Under the pieces are notes generated by a model. The model was not told the DNA's origin and ran no database searches. It worked only from the letters and a program-made list of their open reading frames with translations. Of a DNA stretch of 64,000 bases, positions 53,776 to 64,000 are shown one piece after another. The translations under genes and the position numbers were made by a program. Positions within the stretch are counted from its first letter, which is position 1; the number at the start of each line of letters is the position of its first letter. This stretch comes from Paulownia fortunei (Eukaryota > Streptophyta > Magnoliopsida > Lamiales > Paulowniaceae), in assembly GCA_019321725.1 (NCBI GenBank), contig JAGSPU010001569.1, forward strand, positions 186,001 through 250,000, given 5' to 3'.

Positions 53776-54285
53776 TATAAGGATTGGCACTCAAAACTGC
53801 CATATGTGGGGGAAGTCAGTCCTTGGAGTAAATGCAAATTAAGTGTTAAAAAGTTCCATCATAAGTTGTGTCAAGAGAGGTTGCGGGCTTTGGCAATTGG
53901 CACTGGTTTTAAACGTGCCCAAAATGTGTCCTCTTTTTCGTTTGTTTTCTTTTCACTTTTTCTGGTCTATCTTTTCTTCTACTTTGGCACTAAATTATGG
54001 TGCTTCAAGTTTAAGCATCAAAGTAATAAAAGTATATCAGCAAGTGTTTGGCTTTAGCACTTTGTTCAGCATCAAATTTTATCATCATCCATAAAAAATA
54101 ATGGATATGAGCTCTTTACCAATGTCTTATGTTTAACGCACAAACATGTTAGAGAAAATTAAATGTCTTCTAATAAACAACTCAATCGTTAATAGTTTAA
54201 TTACATAATACGCATATACTTAGTACTAATTACAGAGTAAACACATATCACAACAGCAAAATAGCTGGCGTTTTGGAATAATTAG
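53776..54285. other. aquaporin 3' UTR and flank
   Basis: The first ~300 bases fit a 3' UTR (T-rich, AATAAAA near 54026). Nothing coding is recognised. Confidence 0.5.
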
Positions 54286-54287
54286 GA

Positions 54288-56010
54288 AAATTTGCAATTT
54301 TGACCACACAACTTGGATTATGCAAGATTTCGGTACCATTTTTCTTTAATTTCACCAAATTGCATCCTGAAATTTGAAAAAATATAGAATTTTGATACCA
54401 TTGTTAAATATTTAACGGAAATGACCACGCGGACGTTATATCTTCTATTTTCTTTTTCTTTTCTTTTTCTTTTCCCTTTATTTCCTTTTTATTTTTATTT
54501 TCCTTATTTTTTCTCATTCCTTTTCCCGTATTTTGACGGAGTTAAATGAAGAATCGTTGGATTAAGTTCAAGTCTTGGTAGTTAACGAAAATAACTAATT
54601 GCTTTGGTAATTGGATGTAATTTCATTAAGAAGGGTGCCGTGAACTATAATTATAATTTCAAAATTAATAAAGTATACGTGTGTACCGTTGGCAAAATAG
54701 AAGTAAATACAATATAATTGTGGATATAACAAAAATAATAAGATATATTTTAAATAAAAATAGTTAAATACCTATAAAGGAATACAAATTGATTGATTAA
54801 AAATAAAAAAATAATATATAAATAATTTCAAAACTATCATATGTTGTTAATTATTTAATATTTTATAGATCAAAACAATATATTTATTGATAATAATATA
54901 CATATTTACATAATTTTAATTTTAAAAGAATATTGATTTGTTATATATGAAATGATTTAACTCATTTCTAATTTTTAGACGCTAGTTCACATTTTCTTTT
55001 AAATTTCATTAGTTCTCCAAATATCTCATTGTTACCTTATTTAAATTGTAAGTACATTTTCTAAAATTTGTTAGAAAACCATCATTGGTCAATTTATTTA
55101 CATGTATTTTTATTAAATGAAATTAAAATTTTAAAATGTGAATTTGGGTTGAAATATATATAAACGAATTACATATATTTTACTAATTCTCAATTTCATA
55201 CTAATAAAATAAATAAGTTTTCTCTCTCGAACTTCTTACATATATTTTGTTTTTTCTCAATATTAAAGTTAACTTGATTGGGGTTTAATCTAATAATTCT
55301 TCATGTTGATTTGATGAGTTAGTGGGGAAAAAAAAGAAAGGAGAAAAAAGAGAGAAAATAATGAAAAAATGGTAGATTTAATGACCAGGTGCCTTTTTCC
55401 GTTAAATATTTAAAGATGGGACTAGAATCATAATTTTATTAATTCTAAAACTTTAAAATATTTAAAAGAGCACAATTGGGTCAATTTATTTAATGTAATA
55501 ATAAATGTAAATTAGTATAATTTTGTTTTGATGAAGATTCTATAATTATTTACATATTTTTATTAAATGAAATTAAGATTTACATATTTTTATTAAATGA
55601 AATTTAAAATTTGAAGTTTTATTGAGACATATATAAATGATTTACTTATATTTTACTCATTTCAAAAAATTATACATCTATAATTTAAATAACATTTATT
55701 CTATCTAAACTCTTACATGTAGTTTGTGTTTCATTCTAAATTCTTACATATACTTTGTGTTATCCTTCTAAGTTACATTTTGTGCTCAAGATTAAATTAA
55801 CATGATTAGGTTTAATTTCACAGTTATTCATATGGAAATAGGGAAAATAGAAAGAAAAAAAAAGGAAAAAATGGAAAATTGGCAGATTTAACGGATAGGT
55901 GACTTTTTTGATAAAAAAAATTTAATGGTGGAACTAAATTTGTATACTTTTTGAAGTTACCTTATGTAATATAGTCGTGAAGGTAAAAATATTGTGATTA
56001 ATTAATATTA
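54288..56010. mobile_element. TIR-type element with internal tandem duplication
   Basis: The left end reads AAATTTGCAATTTTGACCAC and continues to GGTACCATT and GTTAAATATTTAACGGA. The right end, reverse-complemented, reads AATCACAATATTTTTACCTTC, then GGTAACTTC, CCACCATTAAA and CCGTTAAATC in the same order. This gives long imperfect inverted ends. Internally, a ~400-bp unit starting ATTTACAT..TATTTTTATTAAATGAAATT is present twice in direct orientation (about 55087-55436 and 55546-55945), each ending at CAGATTTAA/TAGATTTAA, AGGTG, CTTTTT. No transposase is readable. It resembles a degenerate Mutator-like or MITE-type element inserted directly upstream of ORC3. Confidence 0.45.
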
Positions 56011-56086
56011 CGCATGGCCTAATTTGTAGTAGGAAGAATTTTTTTCCCTATATCTACACATCCAACCCTTCATTTCATCCTCTTCG

Positions 56087-56098
56087 TTTCCCGCCAAA
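56087..56098 (+). promoter_or_regulatory. E2F-binding site in the ORC3 promoter
   Basis: TTTCCCGCCAAA exactly matches the consensus TTTSSCGC, 60 bp upstream of the start codon. E2F sites are known in plant ORC and other pre-replication-complete gene promoters and drive late-G1/S expression, so this fits the gene that follows. Confidence 0.85.
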
Positions 56099-56153
56099 AC
56101 CAGAGGCGTGGTTTACCTAAAAGCGAGCGAGCGACAGAGAGCAGATAATCAAG

Positions 56154-59100
56154 ATGGCTCCGGCTGCTGATCCATCGTCTTCGCTGCCTATTCCCACAGC
56201 AGAAAGTAACCTCCAGGTAAATTTTTTGAATGTATAATCAGTGTAAATTCGTACTAGCGGATTGTAAGAATTCGAACATCTGCTGCAGCCTTTCTTCATT
56301 CTTCACAAGGCCTCCCCGCGCAAATCCGCCGCAAAAACCAGAAGAAGAATCGATCTATCGCCCAAAACTTCCGATGGTTCTACAGAAGAATGTAATGATA
56401 ACTTGAGATTGGAAACCTTCAAATTTCTTTGGTCCAACACTGAATCCATTATCAAGGTAAATCGTCCGTTGTCTTATTCTCTTTTTCTAAAATAGATAAA
56501 TTGACGCATTTTCTTTACTGATCGCATTACTGTGCTAAAAAACGTCAACTATGAATTTCAGGACGTTTTGAAAAATCTTAACGCCAATGTGTTCGATGAA
56601 ATCGATAAGTGGGTTCATGTGTCCTTCGGTGCAATTCGTGCCTGCCGAACTCTTGATTTCACCAGTGCCACGTGTCCGTACCCGATTCTAAATAGTTCAT
56701 CAATTGCTGCTGCAGGTGCATCTAGACAAATCTTCACTGCATTGCTTTTCACAAGTAAGTCCTTGCTCCCTGAAAGATGTATGTTTGAATCCATGTTGAG
56801 AGTAAATTATTCTATCTTGCTGAGCTGCACTAATTTCTTAGGCATTACTTTATTGAGTGCTATGGTTACTATTTTTGCGATTACTGGGAGGTTAATTTGA
56901 TCTGCGGGATTTGCAGAAAATATGGAGTTTGTTGATGACATACTGACATTTGCGACCTTGGTGTGCATTTGAGATCCCATGGATGTTACGTAGCTAACCT
57001 TACATCCTTGGACTTCTCTGCCAAGAATGAGTAGGTGGTTGTCTTAAAACTTTATTGAGACAGTTTCTGATGGTCAGCATTGATGTAAGCATGTAACCGA
57101 CTCTATGCCTCAGTTTACCTAAGGGGAAAATAACTTTTCATGTGATGTGAAATGGCTTCTAGAGCTAACAATTGTTCTTGCCTTTATTGTTTGATTCTTA
57201 ATAGGCGCCTGACATGTCCATTTTAGCATCATGGTACACTGAACAAGAGAACTATGAGAAACCACTGGTTATCATAATTGACGATGTGGAAAGATGCTGT
57301 GGTCCTGTCTTGAATGATTTCATTATTATGTTGAGGTATAGCAGCTATTTTGATTCTGAAGTAACACTACCATATTGTATCTTTTGATCTTACATACACA
57401 TGGTATGTTCACTTGCGCACTTGACTTTTCTTTCTTATCATGTAATTTCATTTGTCTTTCATTGTTTAGATAAAGCATGTTATAGAATTGTTACATTTTA
57501 TCTACCAACTTGGCATCATTTCATGGTTAATTTCTGTAGTTATTGGTTCGCAAAGAAACTTCTAGATATTGCTGAACTCGTATGCACTCCTCATTCCATT
57601 TCACGAGTGTAGAAATATACTTCTTTTATGGATCTCCAATATACCGCTCTTGGCTTTATGTCGCTGTAAGTGTATTTTGTTGGCAAATTCATTAAGATAT
57701 GTGGCTTAAGTTGTCAAATTCCTATTCCAGCTGGCCCTGGTTGGAGAATGCTGTTGCTGACTGTATATGTTCAAACCTTTTGAGAACAAGCATGCATAGA
57801 TGGTTCAAATAAAAAAAAAAGCGAACTCCTGAATATGCTCGGTGCTCTAAATATATACTGCGATGTTGTGTGACACTTGGAAATTAGGAGCATCCATACA
57901 TGCTCTATCCAATTTGAGCAACATCTTCTATTCCATTAAGCATGAAAGTTATTCACCAACCACCTTGGAGTATGATAGGTTGAAGAAGTTATGTGGCTGC
58001 AGATCCAGATAGGCATGATTTTTAAGCTGCATGTGCTGCAGTAGTAGCATTGTTCATTTCTGACGTAGAAGTTTTGACATGTGCCTGAGTTCTTTAAGCT
58101 AACCTTTACAGAGTCAGATTCCTTATGATCGCTGTATGGCTCTAGAACGTTCAGAAACATTATAGATAACTCCTATAATTTTGTCTAGATGTTTTGGTTG
58201 TGCTCTTTTATATTTTCTGTATCTTTGAATTTCTTTTAAAAATGATCTCCTATATATTGTCTATGGTCAGTATTATGCACTGAAATTTTTTAATGTGATT
58301 CAGTTAACTGTCCATCATTCCTAAGAGCGATCATATAGCAACTTTGCAATGTGTTGATATGCCTTTGGGAGGGTTGGGGGGAGGGGTTGCTTTAGATGGA
58401 CAGAAAGGAGTGGGAGAGGAGCTTCATTTGTGGTGCAAAGGTGAATAGGGCTTGTAATCAGTATGTTGTTAGTTGCAGAATATGAGGCGAGGACAGATCA
58501 TTTCCACTTTTTGAGGACTAAAGTAATAAAAAATACAGTTGATGGGTTATATTTGTACTGAATCAGAGCACTCTCATATTTGGACAGGCAGAGTAACCTA
58601 TTTGCTAAGTGCCATGGGTGCCCATAATTACTGCATGGATTACTTAATATGCTTTAGTAAGTTGTGATTTTGTGCACTTCAATATCCTCTGCCCTGTAGA
58701 TGATAACAACCTTGCTCTTGACAGGGAATGGGTAATAAAAATTCCAATAATTTTAATACTGGGAGTGGCAACGACTGTTGATGCTCTAAGAAACATTCTA
58801 AGCTCAAATACATACTTGTATCTATCTGTTTGTGAATTCACTTTGGGAACCCCAGCTGAAAGGATGGATGCTGTCATTGAGGCTGTTCTTCTGAAAAATT
58901 GTGAAAGCTTCAGTATAGGGAAACAGGTGTCAACTTTCCTGAGAAATTACTTCTTAAGACATGATGGAACACTGACCTTATTTGTTAAAGCTCTAAGGGT
59001 TAGTATACAGGCCTCAGCCACTTTTTTTTACCATATTTGCTATATATGTTTGTGTGAGGTGGCGAGCCTCTCATATCCATACAAATTTATCTCACTCAAT

Positions 59101-62100
59101 ACTTTTGTAACAAGTGTTTTCCAGATTTCTATGGTCCAACACATTTATGCAGAACCTTTAAGCTTCACTGTTAGGAAATTAGTTGATGAAGAAGGCGCCA
59201 AGGCAAGATTAACTTATCTATTTTTTGCCTTTGAAATTAATTCCCTCTTCTTTATGCCGTTTGTTGCATTTGTTGGATTTATTTTCTTTTTTTTATATAT
59301 ATTTAAGTTCATAAATTTGGAAATATCTGTGCACTTCTTGATATTTGAGATTTACTTAGACTTTACGTATCTACAGCGATTAGAAATGAAATAGTCCTAA
59401 ATGTGATGATTATATGTCTTTGTTATTTGGATTCAGTTTTTTAAACTAGATTAGAAGTTATTAGGAATTAGCACTAGAATATAGTTTGTGTGCATTTCTC
59501 TCATTTATTTTTACTAAATTCTGTAGTATATTCCTAATTATATAATTGGAAGTCTTCTCCAGTCACATATGCCTTTTCCACTATTGCAGGGCTTCAACGG
59601 TGAGAGCATTTTACCCAGAGAAACTGTGCGCAATCGGGTTCTTGATCTTCCTTCTTTACCAAGGTTTTGAAGAGTGAAGTGTCTTTAAAATTATTAGACA
59701 TGTTAACTTGAGTTACATAGGTTTTTGATATTGGTTTGCCAATACTCTACAAGGTGTTGTCAGCCTAGCGCCAACTATGCTGACTGGGCTTCTGGTTTGT
59801 CTGAGCTGAAAAGACTTCGTAAGCTGTGGAGCTCTACGGTTACGGTAAGATCCTGAGTCAGTCAATTAAATGTTAATGTACCATAGCATAACTTCCACGA
59901 TTTTCAAGTATTGAAACACAAAAGTTTGGTCTGGAAACCCTGAGAAAGAAACTTGGCCTATTTTTGTCCTACATTAAGACCCCGTCTTTACTTTTCTTGA
60001 TATGTTTTTCCTGGTGTATAGATTTTCAGCAGTTAGCAAATGTAAAAACTTGTTTCCGTAACTTATGGTAACTGATGTTTTTGATGGGAAAACTATTTTG
60101 ATCTTGTAAATTTTCCTTTCTATATTATCTGATTGTTTCTTTCAGAGACTCAATACTTTATTTTTTGATGTAATGTTGTGCCTTTCCTCGTTAGTGCTTG
60201 TTAGATTTTACTCTATTCATGGAGGTCATCGTTTTCCTCATTTTTAAATAGTTAGCCTAAAACACTTCATGGATAGAAGTAAACTGAAGAGAGGAATTTC
60301 TGTATTTGATGAAGTAACTTTGTTGCAGTGCCTGTATGAAGTTGGAAAGTATCGCAAAATTACCCTGTTAGATTTATACTGTGAGACGCTCGAACCTGAG
60401 CCACGCAACTCTAGTGCTTCCGATCACAGGCAGTTGGCAAAAGATAAAACCATCTCATCACATAGTCATCATTTGATTGGCAGCTTGCAAAATGAAGGTT
60501 ATGTTGCTTGGGCATTCCAGATAGTGAGGTATATTTTTGCTTGTTTTGGGTCAGAAAAGATGTCTTATAGCCACCTGATTTTCCTTGCACCTCCATAAAA
60601 TGAGAATAAACTGATTTGAAAAGCTCAAGTTTGTGAAATGACTCTAAGATGAACAGCAATTAAAAGTATCCCAAAATATAAAAATTGAAACCGATAACTG
60701 TGCAGCAGTTGTAAATGTTACATAGCAAGGATTTCCAGAAAGAATCTTTATTATTTTTCAACTTAATTGAAAGGGATTTTTTTATTTAATCTCATTCTTA
60801 TAAATAAGTTGTGTGTTGAATAAAAGATTAGAGTATATAAATCCAGAGCTTTGAGTTTTATGTTTGTGCAGGGATTTGCCAGCTGTGGAGCTGTGCAAGT
60901 TGCTCAACAGGTGGGAAATGCTAACCATAGGCATAACAGAGGTATCATTATTTTTTATTTCCCTATACTTAAGGGGAGGGTGGAATATTTATGATTTTTG
61001 TGCTCCTGCATCCTAATCTTGTAACTGTAATTTTTACTCATGCTATTTTAGCAATTTAAGTGCCACTATTCTTTTAAAATAGTAATGCTTTTGCAAACTC
61101 TTATTTCACACACCTTATTCACCACAAAATGATAATTGTAACTGCATAAAAATATCGGTAATAGGAATGGGGCTGTAGATGATGATAATTTTCTCCAAGT
61201 CTATGATGGTTATATGTGACCAGAGATGTTTGGTTGACTAAGTTGATATAGCTTTATATTGTCTTAATGAACTTTGAATTGAATATAGATGACTCAAAAG
61301 AGTTTTGGGATTCACTTATAGACCTAAAAACTAAATGTTCATAGTATTCTCCTGTAAATATCAATAATTTAGCTCATAAAAGATTGCAGCAACAAAACCA
61401 CTGGAAATTTTATAAGTGTAAAGTTGATTGGTAAGATTATCGAAATTTCTTGATCAGAGGTAAACTAATAACAGCTTGCATCTGCTTTAATTCCATCAGT
61501 CTTGTCAACTTCATTTTGTTGATTGATCATCTTTTCTTTTCAAAACCATCATTATCTGAGACCAAAGTTTCAAAAGCACTCCTCCATTTGGCATGTAGAA
61601 AAAAAAAAATGCATTGCACGAATCATGGGGCCTATGAATACAGGTACAAACAAAGATGCAAAATTCTGAAATTGAAAAAAAAGAAAATTTTAAGTACCAA
61701 TGAATGATTCCAGCGGAGACATGGACTTTGGGAAAAATTGCGTATATGAACAGACATAAGTACATGTGATTGTGCAGTTTTAAGCTTTCAATCATGAATA
61801 GATTGAACAGAGTTTAGAAAAGAGGACATAAGTTGTTTGATTGTATATCGCCAATAACTTACCAATAAGTATATCCTTGAAAAAGTTTGCTGTTACAAAA
61901 TGATTAGAACTGGTGTTACTAGTTTGCTTGATGGCTTTATAATTTTTTGGCTCCATGCATCTTTTGATATTACTTTACAACATATTCTTATTGTATCTTT
62001 TTTGCTTTTGATGTTTACCCATTTTGTTTGAGGTTGATATTGTTCCAGCATCTATTCCAAATTGATGATGACTCATATAGCCTGTTTGTTCCTTGAATTT

Positions 62101-63548
62101 ATATCTGATTTGCCTACTTGAACATTAATGTGTCCAGATTCATGAAAAAGTAAAGGAGCTACAGTCCCTGACAACATGTGAGGATAATCGTCCAAAACGG
62201 GATCCAACAGAGGCATCCAAGTATTTCTCTTCACTGCCTTCTATAATTTAATGATACAATCAGCTAATTATTGGCTCTTCTGGGTGGTCCCTCTTGACAC
62301 CGACTTGTATTTTATGAATCTATTAAGTAATGATATTGAAGGCTAGTTTATAATTCTCACTATCTAGTTCATTTGAGTGGTCACATCATGGGCCACATCA
62401 ATGCATCATCGCTTGTATTGAGCATCCTTCCTTGGGTTACATATTCAAGAGATCTTCAGTTACTTCATAATTGGCCTCCCAACCTGACACCAGTTAGTTT
62501 AGAGTTAAGATTGATGCTTTGGTAGTTACTTAAAATTTATTGGTCACAGCATAATGCAGGATTTAGGCCATCCAAACTCTTCATTTTGTTGGCCCCTAAG
62601 ATGTTTGAACTCTATCTTGTAACTTATATCTGCACTTGTTGGACCCAAGTGTTATATTCCATTTCATAGTTTGGTAGAACTAATGAACCTATTTACTTTT
62701 TGTCGATGTCAAAGGAGGCCCACAGCGAGGAATCATATAAATGAGAAAACAGATAAAGCCACAGTCAACGAGAAAGTTGCCACATTTCTACAATGTTTGG
62801 TCAGGTAGGAGTTTTGCTGTATATCCTAACTTGTTTCATAAAATGTGACTAACTTTTTGGTGTCACTAAGTTCAATTTTTCACAACTTCAATCTGAGGAC
62901 TGAGAATTGTAGAAGAACAAGAAATCATCGTGCACTTGGGCTTTTCCTGAATTATACCACCACCACCGAATGTTACATGCAACATAAAACTGTAAAGAAA
63001 AATGTAGTCTTGGAAGTGCCAAAACTTATGTAAATAGATAGGTGAAATCCCAGTGTTATAACAAAATGCTTGACCATCACAAAATAGTAAAGTTACAAGA
63101 ACTTATTTTTTACCTTGCTGGTCTCAAACATTAGTATCATGTGTTACACTTTGTGAGCACAAACTGTGAAACATAGAAACAATGCACCGTCTATAGTTAA
63201 CACTTAAGTTAGGTTTGAAATCTAAAACCGATTTTAACTTTAATCTATAACGTAACTGACGAATCAGATCAAATTCTTAAAATTTAATTTTTTGTTTGCT
63301 GGTATAATTTCAGTTAAGAGCTACACGTTGTCTATATTCTAAGTGAATGGATAATTGCTTTTCTAAATCATGCTGTATCTTAGTGTCTGTATGCTGGAAC
63401 TATCCGATCTTTATATTAATTGTTTGTGTTTTTATCAAAATACTAACTTGTTTCCTTTTTCTCATGAATCAGGCAATATATCCAGCCCATTGAAAGTATA
63501 CCTTTCAATGAAATAGTGTTTTTCAACAATGTCGACAAACTTCAAACA
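56154..63548 (+). CDS. ORC3: origin recognition complex subunit 3 (partial, 3' end beyond window)
   Basis: ORC3 is a subunit of the six-protein complex that marks replication origins and loads MCM helicases in the nucleus. Fourteen exons are visible: 56154-56216, 56289-56456, 56562-56754, 56917-57084, 57205-57335, 58725-58998, 59125-59202, 59590-59663, 59721-59844, 60329-60528, 60872-60941, 62138-62220, 62715-62804 and 63473-63548. The translations follow the Arabidopsis ORC3 order: PFFILHKAS and RRRIDLS near the start, VSILASWYTEQ-like MSILASWYTEQ, VIIIDDVERCCG (AAA-like Walker B region), EWVIKIPIILILGVATT, FTLGTPAERMDAV, FLRNYFL, GLSELKRLRKLWSS, CLYEVGKYRKI, LPAVELCKLL and FLQCLVRQYIQPIESIPFNE. 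About 130 C-terminal residues or more lie beyond 64000. Exon 4 lacks two single bases (near 56960 and 57028) for the conserved frame. Intron 7 uses a GC donor. Confidence 0.93.
57336..58724 (+). other. ORC3 intron 5
   Basis: A 1.39-kb intron between the Walker B exon and the WVIKIPIILI exon. It is T-rich, with no nested gene or element recognised. Confidence 0.75.
59203..59589 (+). other. ORC3 intron 7 with GC-AG borders
   Basis: The exon end GCCAAG is followed by GCAAGA rather than GT, matching the AG|GCAAGT consensus of plant GC-AG introns. The acceptor is CTATTGCAG. Both flanking exons are in frame with conserved ORC3 sequence across this junction, which supports the unusual donor. Confidence 0.7.
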
Positions 63549-64000
63549 GTTACGTGTTCTATAATTCCCTTGATTCTATAAATTTTTGAGCTTTCAACAG
63601 ACTCCTAGTTGATGGGTACAGGTTTTTCGTATTCGGTTTGCAAGAGTCAATGCTCTGATTATAACAATGTTTAAAGACCTAATAATTTTGAATGAAATAT
63701 GGGATAAGGTTTGTTGAACCTGAAATTGATAACTGGGCGAGTCTTTGGTCAAGTTGACCTCATTTTGAAATACAATTAAATTTACACTAATTAGTTTTTG
63801 GAAGTGATGGGGGAAAACTATATAGTACATACTGAACTCTTCAATTGGTTTCCTTTTTTTGTTATAAATTTATTTATAAAAAATCGTCAACTACGTAAGT
63901 CTTAAAGTGTGAAACATGCTTGACATAATGGAGGTACATCATGCTAGAAAAAAGGAAGAGATTTTGGATAGATACATGGATAGTTTTCTACAAATAGCCA
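63549..64000 (+). other. ORC3 intron 14, incomplete
   Basis: It begins GTTACG after the KLQT reading. No following ORC3 exon is visible before the window ends. Confidence 0.65.

Overview
This is nuclear DNA from a flowering plant. The genes are split by GT-AG introns, the spacers are very AT-rich, and all recognisable products are plant or plant-conserved proteins (EIN2, PAL, NAD-IDH, S40/DUF584, RPL12, PIP aquaporin, ORC3). A PAL gene with one phase-2 intron, together with the protein sequences, indicates a dicot. An asterid, perhaps Lamiales-like, is my impression only and is not shown by the sequence.

Layout, left to right. 1-7.5 kb is AT-rich spacer with decayed repeats: an LTR-like direct repeat near 1.1-2.1 kb and a terminal-inverted-repeat (TIR) relic at 6.3-6.9 kb. 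7.6-14.4 kb holds EIN2 (+) with a long leader. 16.1-17.4 kb holds a small gene for a single-pass membrane protein with a proline-rich tail (+). 17.5-26.1 kb is spacer with TE-like relics. 26.6-29.9 kb is PAL (+) with AC elements and a TATA box. 31.0-35.0 kb is the catalytic subunit of mitochondrial NAD-isocitrate dehydrogenase (+, 7 exons). 36.8-37.3 kb is an S40-like senescence-regulator gene (-). 37.3-43.7 kb is spacer. 43.9-44.4 kb is intronless RPL12 (+) with telo-box and site II type promoter motifs. 46.9-48.7 kb carries two tandem genes for related 46- and 57-residue acidic microproteins of unknown function (+). 52.5-53.8 kb is a PIP2-type aquaporin (+). 54.3-56.0 kb is a TIR-like element with an internal duplication. 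From 56.15 kb to the right edge lies ORC3 (+), with 14 exons visible and the 3' end missing, preceded by a canonical E2F site.

The genes do not form an operon-like unit; this is ordinary plant gene-by-gene arrangement. Biological links are loose: EIN2 is the central ethylene transducer, and both PAL and S40 genes are often stress, ethylene or senescence responsive.

A window-wide caveat is that at least six genes contain single- or double-base frame breaks (EIN2 exon 5, the small membrane protein, PAL exon 1, S40, PIP at five places, ORC3 exon 4). Most lie in short homopolymers or base doublets, and the frame resumes with well conserved protein on both sides. This looks more like residual consensus indels than six independent pseudogenes. 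IDH, RPL12, the 2.6-kb EIN2 exon 6 and PAL exon 2 are clean. Gene models here join conserved frames across those points. The item most worth following up biologically is the tandem microprotein pair, one of which has an upstream ORF ending two bases before its start codon.
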